Shown piece after piece: positions 44,301-52,723 of a DNA stretch of 64,000 nt. Under the pieces are notes generated by a model that searched no databases, had not been told where the DNA came from, and worked only from the letters and a program-made list of their open reading frames with translations. This DNA is from Leuctra nigra (taxonomy: Eukaryota > Arthropoda > Insecta > Plecoptera > Leuctridae), in NCBI GenBank assembly GCA_934045905.1, contig OW203762.1, positions 46,277,411 through 46,341,410 of the forward strand. Direction: 5' to 3'. The translations under genes were made by a program, and so were the position numbers. Numbering within the stretch: the first letter of the stretch is position 1; every line of letters starts with the position of its first letter.

Positions 44301-45929
44301 ACCATACTAGCCACTTTTAGATTGAGCATTGTGGTTCTGCTGCACATGTGCAGACAGGCATAGGAACTAAATTTTTTGTAAAAGAGCAAGGGGGGGGGGG
44401 AATAATCTTGTATTTATAACAATGGCAGGTGCTTACAAAAACAATGGGGGTATGGGGGAAGGGCCACACAGCACTATGCGGGTCGGGGTTCACAGCCTTG
44501 GAAAAATGTCAATTTCAGAAATGAATTCAGTGCGTTATACGAGATATGAACACTAAAATCAATTTTTAAATATTGATAAGAACATAGAGAGGGGAATTAA
44601 ATCAGAGAGGGGATATTCTTCCCCCATTTATATGTTCCTCTGTGCAATCACATTATAAGTGACTCTGCACACGAGCAGAATCAAGATGTTGGTAGTCTGA
44701 ATTGGCCTGCTGAAAATTTAGAATGTATTGTTGAGCCAGATATCTTTGACAAAACTAATCAAGGTAAACTCACCAATGCCATCTGCAATAATCTGATCAC
44801 CTTCGTCACCAAGATAATCAACATCAATTATTGTCGGGATGGCGCCTGGCTTCAAGTGTAATCTCAAGTCGTCAACAAACTGATCAACATCGAAGTGATC
44901 TTGGCAAATTGCGTGAAACTGACTCACATAAGAACTCGCCTTGTCAAGAAGATCTAGCCTCTTGCTAACTAAGAGCCAGTGCTGACATCTATAAAAGAAA
45001 ATTGTAGACAAAGACGTTAATTCAAACTTAACATCTTCAAAGAAAAATTCGTATTTCCTAGGTAGGTACTCAGGAATTTAAGTGAATTCATCTCTACACT
45101 ACATAAATAAGTACACTAATTGTGTGTAATTGTAATTTATTGTAATGTGAAACGTACCCTTACCTATGTAAAAATAGCAAGAATGCTACTAAATACAATA
45201 CTACTACTACTACTACTACTACTACCTACCTACTACAATTGTGTACAAACTGTAAATTACAAGCAAATGTACAATTGTTACAGGTAGTACTAATTGAAAT
45301 CATGGCAAATTCTCCATGAATATACATACCGATCATTTTCTGCTGGAAAGTTGAAGAAAGTTTTACCAGGACACAATGAAACAGAATTGTTGCAACCTGG
45401 TACGCTGCATTCTTCGATTGTCGGAATAACTGCTTCTTCTTGCAACGTCACTTCATCTCGTTTATGATCTAAGGGATTCTTCTTAGGTCCGCCTACAAAA
45501 TAAATTAGTAGGTAGTAGAACATAAAAGATGTAGGTACCTACTGTAACTATGCAAAAGTCTGCACTGTACTCTGTTGTCAGAGTGGTTTATTATAATGCA
45601 AAGTGCCCAGCCAATGTATGCATAGAAACTAGAGCACACAGAGATTGTTGTTTGCAGGCTCTAGATTACGAGACAACTAGTATGTTACCTACATTCATCC
45701 TTATAGGTAACATAGGTATAGGAAACATAGGTATAACATTACCTTCAAAAAAATATTTGGTGATAATCTGATCATCAGTAATCTTCTTCCCCTTATAATT
45801 AAGCTGCTCAAGATCCAGTTGAATACCTGACTGCTCAAAAATTCTTGCCTTCAAATCTCGAAATGTATCTCCTTGATTAACCTCAAGGGTGATTGTTTCT
45901 CCTGTGACGTTGCGCAAGACTAATTTCAT
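38216..45929 (-). CDS. Ubiquitin-like/THAP/ZAD/C2H2 fusion zinc-finger protein, paralog B (890 aa, 7 coding exons)
   Basis: Coding exons, in order of translation: 45929-45743, 45492-45330, 44988-44774, 42651-42419, 42010-41874, 41419-39802 and 38335-38216. Intron phases are 1, 2, 1, 0, 2 and 0, and the total of 2673 nt is an exact reading frame. Domains: ubiquitin-like (1-62), THAP (C91, C96, W121, C145, H148, AIPTII), V-K-E-E sumoylation-like site at K197 followed by an acidic stretch, ZAD (C231, C234, C278, C281), then about 15 C2H2 fingers and one degenerate unit. It mirrors paralog A in order, phase and ligand spacing but has two fingers fewer and one extra intron, in the linker region of the penultimate finger. 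It faces paralog A tail to tail across 16.7 kb. Likely a nuclear DNA-binding regulator; targets unknown. Splicing is inferred from consensus sites and paralog agreement. Confidence 0.82.
38546..39330 (-). repeat. Degraded copy of the ~1-kb Helitron-like family in intron 6 of paralog B
   Basis: Begins ACTAGGAAAACGCTCTGTG and, after foreign AT-rich sequence and an (ATT)n microsatellite (38985-39015), resumes with family sequence (TTCAAGATTATAGAACAAAA, then AACCAATGGGAGAATTTGG). 39330-39648 shows nothing recognisable beyond a hAT-end-like ACATCCCTA. Confidence 0.5.
39802..41419 (-). CDS. Paralog B exon 6: C2H2 zinc-finger array
   Basis: Begins in phase 2 (KSGLGPPINDVET), then an acidic lead with CPLCRLGD, as in paralog A. 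Fingers run from CRFCMEIY to CGYCGKAF, including a degenerate third unit (CRTCGKLIN...HEHVC). The donor GTATGT at 39801 ends the exon in phase 0 inside the last finger's helix. Confidence 0.92.
41874..42010 (-). CDS. Paralog B exon 5: second half of ZAD
   Basis: LPKQLCMTCLDKL carries the second ZAD Cys pair. 137 nt, exactly as in paralog A. Confidence 0.85.
42419..42651 (-). CDS. Paralog B exon 4: sumoylation-like site, acidic linker, first half of ZAD
   Basis: Starts AGVRGRSVKEEPLYYESD; V-K-E-E-P fits psi-K-x-E. An acidic run and LCRLCATS (first ZAD Cys pair) follow. Phase 1 in, phase 0 out. Confidence 0.85.
43001..43991. mobile_element. Tc1/mariner-type MITE (middle member of the nest)
   Basis: Ends AAGAGACTAGACCTACACTT and inverse, TA on both sides (42999-43000 and 43992-43993). 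Its sequence (GCTGCCAATGCTAAT, GCGGGGGAAGTGTAG) matches the copy at 15719-16202 in inverse orientation. About 500 bp of its length is the inner insertion. Confidence 0.8.
43223..43721. mobile_element. pogo/Tigger-like MITE (inner member of the nest)
   Basis: CAGTAAACCCTCGTTA at the left and TAACGAGGGTTTACTG at the right, with TA duplications (43221-43222 and 43722-43723). The CAGTxxACCTCG-type end is characteristic of pogo/Tigger elements. Interior has GTTCGAATT repeats. A broken second copy starts near 60954. Confidence 0.8.
44353..44642. repeat. GC-rich cassette copy in intron 3 of paralog B
   Basis: Begins CAGGCATAGGAACTAAATT and ends TATATGTTCCTCTG, a loose inverted pair related to the CAGGCGCGTA hAT end. 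It contains a G-run and the cassette GCACTATGCGGGTCGGGG. No clear target duplication. Confidence 0.4.
44774..44988 (-). CDS. Paralog B exon 3: second half of the THAP finger
   Basis: CQHWLL gives the THAP Trp, CQDHF the Cys/His ligands, and PGAIPTII the AVPTIF-like end. Acceptor TTCTTTTATAG; phase 2 in, phase 1 out. Confidence 0.85.
45210..45235. repeat. (ACT)n microsatellite
   Basis: Eight or so ACT/TAC triplets in intron 2 of paralog B. Confidence 0.8.
45330..45492 (-). CDS. Paralog B exon 2: first half of the THAP finger
   Basis: Lys/Glu-rich linker, then ECSVPGCNNS and KTFFNFPAENDR. The CSVPGC block is identical to paralog A. Phase 1 in, phase 2 out. Confidence 0.83.
45743..45929 (-). 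CDS. Paralog B exon 1: truncated ubiquitin-like domain
   Basis: MKLVLRNVTGETITLEVNQG, then DTFRDLKARIFEQSGI and LDLEQLNYKGKKITDDQ, follows ubiquitin nearly position by position up to the turn after beta4. It ends YFFEG without the final strand or Gly-Gly. Closer to ubiquitin than the same exon of paralog A. An upstream in-frame ATG at 45965 exists, but 45929 aligns with the ubiquitin start. Confidence 0.8.
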
Positions 45930-46915
45930 GATGAAGAGTACTGAAACAATTTCCATTATTACCATTTATCAAACAAAACATACATTTAAAAACATAGGTA
46001 GGGTTGGGCAAATCAGTTCGAAACCAGAAAACCAGTTTTAGATGTTAGCCAGGCAAACCTAAAAATGATATCCTATCCAAACCTCCCTTGCTGCCGCCAA
46101 TTTGTGATTACATATTCGCCAATATTAATGTTCGATTATTTTTACTCTCCGCCTGCAACTGATGCGAGTACCTCGAGTTACACCGGGTGATTTTTTTGCA
46201 AATCACCTATAATGTACCTAATGTAGTATCTGATGTGAACTTGTGAAGCAAAATATTAAATTTATCATGAAAAAAACTTACCTAGTTATTCTTATTCAAA
46301 AGTGTATGTGTTACAAAGGAACTATAAAATGCAAAACCCCCTTGCAAACTATGCCAGACAATGTTTGATATGGTTTGATGTTATTTTTGTGTGTCTTGAA
46401 TTGTAAAATAAGTGATAAATAAAAACCAATGCAGGTCAAAAAAGGCCAGATGTTAGGTTCGGAGGTTCGGTCAATATTTAAACATCTAAAAAGGACTAGA
46501 TAATTTATTCTTGAAATTCTAAAATTTCCCGGGTCTGAACGGCCCGGACCCGCGTGCTTCTGGGGAGCCCTCCTCTTAGACACCCCATTTCGTATTTCGG
46601 TGACACCCTCCCTGACCCCCCCCCCCCCCCCCCCCATTGTAACGAAAAGTATCTAGTACCTACTACTACTTATTCATGTTCTCTGTACCAGATTGCACAC
46701 ATTGAAAGATGGCAACCCTAACAATAATTGATAATGATAAGTGATCTAGGTAATAATTGATACCCATACCATTCCCAACGAAATAAAGTAGGTAACAATA
46801 ATTCAATAATATAATTGTTTTGAATGAACGAGACGTCATGTTTCAGACGCCTCGTTCAGAAGGCGGTGATCAAAACAATTGCAATGTCAAATGCTAAATT
46901 TGGTGAATAGACATA
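45930..46915. other. Upstream region of paralog B, repeat-derived
   Basis: 46490-46640 is a GC-rich cassette copy (GCCCGGACCCGCGTGC) ending in an ~18-base C-run. 46814-46881 is a hairpin-like segment (GAACGAGACGTC / GACGCCTCGTTC). No promoter motif can be named with confidence. Confidence 0.35.
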
Positions 46916-46927
46916 TAGTTTTCATAA

Positions 46928-47874
46928 TAATAATAATCCATCCCTGGTTCCAATTCAATAGGTCAGGGGGTGGGTGTTCCCACCAGCACTAGGGCCGCAG
47001 GACTCCTGGAAACCGGCTGGCCACGCCTGGCGTTTCCTCCTCTTCTTCCTCCTCTTCTTCCTCCACTTCTAACTGTTCCACAAATTCCTTCCACCGTGTT
47101 CTGTCCTCCCACTGTCTCTCAGCCTCCAACTCACTCCACCTTCCTCCTCTCTCCAGCACATCCTCCTTGATCAGTCCCATCCACCTGTCTCTTGGTCGTC
47201 CCACTCTCCGAGTTCCCCCTGTAGCCGCTTCAAACACCCGCCTTGGCACTCTATCGGTTCCCATCCTCTTCATCTGGCCGAACCACCTAAGCCTCTCTCT
47301 TCCCAGCTTGAACACCAATCTTTCAACCCCAAGCTCTTTTCTTATCTTCCTACTTCGGATCCTATCCATTCTTGTCACCCCCCTTCACACTCCTCAAAAA
47401 CTTCATCTCAGCTGCCTGTAGCTGATTTATTTCCTTTCCACCTGCTGACCACGTCACTGCCCCGTATGTTAGAATTGGCAGGAAATACATCTTGTACATA
47501 ATGATCTTGCAGACTTGTGGAAACTTCTCATTCCACAGCAACTTCCTCACTACTTGATAAAATGCCTCTGCTTTCTTTCTTCTTTCTTGTACTTCTCTGT
47601 CTACTTTAGCCTTGTTGGTGAGCAGGCTACCCAGATACTTAAACTCTTCCACCTCCTTCAACCATCCCTCTCCAAGCTTGATCCTAGCATGACCTTGTTT
47701 AAACTTCTTTCTTTCCATGGACATTACTTCGCTCTTCTCTTCGCTTATTTTCAAACCCATCTTCTCCGTCTCTTCACTCCACTTATTAATCTTTAACTGA
47801 ACTTCCTCCCTAGTTTCTCCCCACACCACCACATCATCCGCATAAATCAACGTTTGAGTACCGAACCCCTCATT
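46928..47874 (-). mobile_element. 5'-truncated LINE fragment (reverse transcriptase C-terminal part)
   Basis: On the minus strand the fragment opens at the RT active-site motif (IYADDVVVWGET) and continues with KMGLKISEEKSEVM and FKYLGSLL. The ILTYGAVTW segment and a basic C-terminal stretch (RLRWFGQMKRM, GRPRDRWMG) follow, as in RTE/L1-like non-LTR elements. A frame change near 47370 breaks the ORF, and a GAGGA-type low-complexity run ends it. The 3' end has an ATTATTATTATTATG tail. TAGTTTTCATAA flanks it on both sides (46916-46927 and 47875-47886). Dead copy. Confidence 0.85.
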
Positions 47875-47886
47875 TAGTTTTCATAA

Positions 47887-48609
47887 GAATATGAATTATT
47901 TCACGATGTAGTTTTGGTGTATTGCAAGTGACAACTTTTAGTGTCGAATTGGAGACTTTATTCAACACCAAAAGTACCTAGAGAATGCGCTAATATCAGT
48001 AAGATGGCCACTCACTTGAGTATTTGTCGCACGCGCACTGGGTGCACCATCAGTACTAGAGGTCGGATTCGGGTAATGTTTTGTACCCGGGTAATAAATT
48101 ACTAAATTTTTATAAAACGTTTGTAATTTTTTGCACTGATCCTGCCGCCCTGATCCGTGTCCTTGGGGAGGAGAGATACACAACGTCCATACAATGGAAG
48201 GTTGAAAACAATGTACCTATATCTTTGCTTCATCCCTTCCATCAATAGTCCATCCCTCAAATCACCATCATTCTGATGAAATTACCTACTAACAGGGACT
48301 GGAACCGGAATCGGAACCCATATTAATTTTTTAGGTGGAACCGGAACCCTTATAATTTTAAATATTATTTGGGTTCCATAAATAATTCATTTCATCGAAT
48401 TTTTACTTTATTTCGTTTCTAAATCTGAAATAGTTTACTGCCATTTACAGTTTTTCAAATAAATGATCACCGAGTCAAATTAATGTTAGACATTTCTGAG
48501 CATGTAAGTTCCCAAAAGTCGATATAAATGCAACAATGTGCAATGTCACCTGATCTGCCCCTATCTCTAGTAGGAACTAGAGGCCAGTCGTGTTCCTTAT
48601 TTTCTCAAA
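47887..48609. other. Intergenic, with an orphan hAT-like end
   Basis: Near 48294 CAGGGACTGGAACCGG followed by repeats of GGAACCGGAACCC looks like one end of another hAT family. The partner end was not found. No gene. Confidence 0.35.
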
Positions 48610-48975
48610 TAGGGGAGCCTGTTGTACCTTGGGCCACTTTTTACATTTTTATTTTTTGCATGCACAATATACAATACAAGAATATAAAAAAATATAAGTA
48701 TTAACAAATGCACTTTCTGCTAACAGCTTGATTTTTTGGGGTTTCATTATGACATAATTTAATTAATTACCTACACTCAATTATCCAATGTCATATTTAG
48801 TGGTCCAAGGTACAACATGCTGTTGTACCTTCGTCCAAATAGGAATTATCATGCATATGATACGTATTATGCATAATTGTGCATAGAGGAATTATCATGC
48901 CTCTTAACCCCTGCTTTACTTCGAGGCATTGTCTAAAGAAAAAATTATGAAGTTTAATGAAAATGTTATAACCAT

Positions 48976-49113
48976 GGGGGCGATTCTAAATTCCCGTGTC
49001 GTCTCGTTTCACGTGATACGGGCTCACTGCACACTGGAGTGCTATCTATTTAACACGGTAGTGACGCCGTATCAATTGATACGAGACGACAAGGGAATTT
49101 AGAATAGCCCCCC
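48976..49113. mobile_element. 138-bp MITE nested in the 2.6-kb element
   Basis: GGGGGCGATTCTAAATTCCC at the left and GGGAATTTAGAATAGCCCCC at the right, extending to GTCGTCTCG/CGAGACGAC. Confidence 0.75.
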
Positions 49114-50529
49114 ATAGCAAGGTGTTGTACCTTGGACCACAACACCAGGGTATGGTCCAAGGTACAACACAAGCACATGGCAAACTAATTTCCCAATATT
49201 TTTTTTAGGGTATGACTAATAAGTTTCACTGAAACACAGTTCAGACAGTTGAATTACACATCTTCAATAATTAAGAAGTACTGAATCAAAAATTTTGGTA
49301 CACATCCTCTAAAGATTATTTATTTCGATTTACTTACTACTACTTGAAATGGAAAAAACTATAAAATGAAGTACAGAAGCCCCAAAACTTCAGCAAGGCA
49401 GCTGATCATGACATGTAGCACTTCCTGGTAATAGTGCAGGTTCAAGTGTAGAAAAAATGCTTTCCGCTCGATTGGAGTGCCGAAATTGATTTTTTCATAA
49501 TTATCGATTGTTTACATAATTCTTAATATTACCTGACGTGCCTTCAATTTTTTGGGTGGCCATCTTGGAAAATATGGCGGAAAACGTTCATTTTACAAAT
49601 TATTTAATTGTTGGTAGACAGCCATTCCATGTTACGGGCGTGACCGATTTGACTGCTTTTGCCAACTTTACACCATGAAAACAATTTTTGTCAATGCTAC
49701 CAAGTACATCATGATTTTTTCTAAAATTATTATGGGGTCAAAGTAGTCAAAAAAAAAATTGAATGCATTTTAGAAGTGGCAACTTACTTAATATTATGAA
49801 AAACACTGTGTTACGGGTGTGACGCGATTCAGACAAGGGTTTTCAGATTCTAAGTTAAAAGTGTCAAACTCCGTGAGTTTAGGCTTTACTTGTCCTGAAC
49901 ACATTTTTTTTATTGAAGAATACATATGCACCAACCATTCAGTGGTTTTAGAAAGTCAAAAAAGTTTTGGGGTAAAAATACACAGCTTTCCAAATTTTGT
50001 GTTACGGGTGTGACAGGGTGTTACGGGTGTGACTCCGTGTGAAAAAAGTGCATCTCACAGTGTCATAGGCTTTATTTAATTTTTACCAAGTAGCAAATAT
50101 TGATATGGTATGTTACATAGACTAATAAAAAAAACTGGGTCTGTCCATTATAATTTGTAAAACTCCTTTTTTCAGATTTTTTTTTATGTTTTTTATTTTA
50201 TTTATTATTTTTTAAATTAAATTGGATATCAGTAACACTATAAACTTAAAACAGTCTTTATACTATATAAACAATAAAATTATAATAATTTATGACATAT
50301 TTTAAGGGTACGATAATATTATCCCCCAAAATATAAGTTCCGAGGAAATTTTTGTCCAGATAATAGCGTCCAGACACTAAACGGTTGAAATTTTTTAAAA
50401 ACTAATAGCATAATCAAAATCAGGGGGAAATTATCTTTAATTTGACATATAGCACATAATTCTAGGATTTTTTTGATTTTTTGGCCTCATGTCTGCATTT
50501 AGGTACATGGAATGGCTGTAGAGTGAAGG

Positions 50530-50880
50530 TTGAAAAATTATGAAATAATTCACTAAAACTAACTCAAATATGGGGACTTGAAAAAAAAATACGCCGTGAA
50601 CGAATTTTATTTTTTCATTGTTGGAATTGACCAATCACGTTTCTGTGTTTTTTTGCTCTCAATTTATTATGAAACGCGTAGACTTAGACTAAAATATGTA
50701 GAATTAAAATTTGTAGACAATTTCATTTTGAACAATATGCGTTTAAAAAAAAATTATGTTTTTTTAGAAAAAAACTTAATTTTTTTTTAAATTTTTTTAA
50801 ATTTTTTGTTTACGGCGTATTTTTTTTTCAAGTCACTATATTTGATTTAGTTTTAGTGAATTATTTCATAATTTTTCAAT
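50530..50880. repeat. Nested foldback with ACTTGAAAAAAAAATACGCC arms
   Basis: TGAAAAATTATGAAATAATT through TACGCCGT at the left is mirrored at 50805-50880. It lies near the centre of the 2.6-kb element. Confidence 0.65.
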
Positions 50881-51589
50881 ATTTCCTCTACCATCAATTA
50901 AATAATTTGTAAAATTTACGTTTTTCGTTCGTTTTCCGCCATATTTTCCAAGATGGCCACCAAAAAAATTGAAGGCACGTCAGGTAATATTAAGAATGAT
51001 GTAAACAATCGATAATTATGAAAAAATCAATTTCGGCACTCCAATCGAGCGGAATTACATTTGCTCCCCTACTATAATTGGACTTATAACCAGTAATTTT
51101 TCCAATTTTTTAAAAATAAAACTGGCGCGAAAATAGACAAAGGTCCAAGGTACAAACATGTCCAAGGTACAACAGTCTCCCCTACCTAGAAAGGGCTTTC
51201 TATAACCTAAAAAATGTTTGCTGAAAATGTTTCTCCAAAATGCTGCACAAATAGTGAATTAATTCGTCCGACCGGAGTTGTGGCACTGGTCTGTGTAGCT
51301 CTAGTTCTAGAGAATTCAAACCTTTAGGTAAAAATTTAAATTTAGAAATGGGATTCCCATATTCCAAAAAATTGGGGTTTTGGAATGGGAAAACCCATTG
51401 CAGGTTACCACATGCAACCTAGACCCCATTATCAAGATAGTTTGAGTGCTCGTAAAATCGAGTGTGACGTCAAAGTGGCGTATAGGTAAAAGGTAGGTAG
51501 GTATGAACAAAATAGCATTGAATCTGCCAAATCTGCTTATATTATTTTGTTCGGTTTGACGTCAGGAGGTCGTGAATCCGTATGTCTAA

Positions 51590-51859
51590 GGCTGCATACA
51601 CACATGGCGTTTTTTTCCTGCCCAGACGCGGCGTGGAAAAAATTGCAACATTTTTCTTGGTCGAACACTTAGGGCATGAAAAAACACGCGGCGTTTTTCT
51701 TTTGTTGCGTCTGGCCGGCGCGGAAAAAAACGCCGCGTAAAATAACTGCCTCCTGTGTTCGCTCCCATAAGACTCAATGCTACCTATCTTCTCGGCATCT
51801 CGCCGGCGTTCAAACGCTTCGGCTGGGCGTGCAAAAAAACGCCCCGTGTGTTTGCAGCC
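51590..51859. mobile_element. PIF/Harbinger-like MITE, TAA target duplication
   Basis: GGCTGCATACACACATGGCG at the left, CGTGTGTTTGCAGCC at the right, TAA outside both ends (51587-51589 and 51860-51862). The interior has AAAAACGCCGCG-type palindromic words. Confidence 0.7.
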
Positions 51860-51862
51860 TAA

Positions 51863-52636
51863 GCGAATCGAACAACCTCAAAAATTGCCCTCCCAGTCCC
51901 AAGGGCAACCTACCAGCTGACCCAAGCCACTACAAATGCGCACAGTGCTGGCTGGCGGAACAAAATCACATCGTTACGTTGGCCAGATGACTAACATTTT
52001 TTTTGCATCAATTTCATAGCCGTGTGAAGTCTGTAGTACTACCTCTGAACATACAGAGGCTACAGTAATGCTAGAGCATTGGCTACTAAAGAGATAATTA
52101 CAATTACCTACCTACTTACCTAACTATTAAGTTTTAAGACAATTTTCCTGTGCAAAAGGGCGACGAGAGAGACGTCATTAATTATCTGCTATAGGTGCAT
52201 TCCCATGTTACCTTCCTTATGTCGATGGGAAACAGACAAAGCTAAACTAATTATTAATAACTATTTAAGACCGTTTCAAAATGAATAAATTGAACTATTG
52301 GTGCGGTATTATCACTGCCACTACGACACCAAGACAAATAGGCTCCCTTCCCTAGCCAGCTGAATAAAGGCAAGGTTGCTGGGGCGTCCGTCCTCTCTGC
52401 CAGCCAATGAGCGGTATCAGTGGATCCAGATCCAGTAGCTGAAAACGCTGAAGGTCGCCGGCGTCGACCAATAGCATTACAGCGCTAGATACCGCTCCGA
52501 GTAGTTGACTGAACTGACAGACATCTGTTTTATGTTTTATGAGCCCGCCCGACTGCCGACTGGACGCGGAACGCGGAAGCTTGCTTGCTGCCTAGTGCCT
52601 GTTGCATCTTTTTTCAGTAGATTTTGGAAAAGTATA
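51863..52636. other. 5' flank of ENOPH1
   Basis: Contains no other gene. From about 52330 the sequence is locally GC-richer with CpGs (GGTCGCCGGCGTCGACC near 52450), a plausible promoter and 5' UTR. The in-frame codons upstream of 52637 do not resemble the family. Confidence 0.4.
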
Positions 52637-52723
52637 ATGGTTGTAAAAAGAACTCAAGCAAGTCAGACAAAGGCGATTATCATTGATATTGAAGGCACTG
52701 TTACTTCAATATCTTTTGTGAAG
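52637..52723 (+). CDS. ENOPH1: ENOPH1 exon 1
   Basis: 29 codons, MVVKRTQASQ... to FVK, holding HAD motif I. The ATG at 52637 places the motif I Asp at residue 17, as expected. Donor GTAATA. Confidence 0.88.

Larger units (their letters stand above)
48612..51182. mobile_element. 2.6-kb TIR element with CCAAGGTACAACA and GTGTTACGGGTGTGAC repeats
   Basis: Ends GGGGAGCCTGTTGTACCTTG and CAAGGTACAACAGTCTCCCC are inverted copies, with TA on both sides. The motif GGTCCAAGGTACAACA or its inverse recurs near 48803, 48825, 49123, 49154, 51143 and 51162. A second motif GTGTTACGGGTGTGAC occurs near 49632, 49809, 49999 and 50018. Inner arms at 49467-49589 and 50936-51053 are also inverted. No open frame over ~70 codons, so non-autonomous. 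Confidence 0.65.

Noticed and set aside
44353..44642. Another hAT element with 8-bp duplication
   Set aside because: Ends are loosely inverted but the flanking 8-mers do not match.
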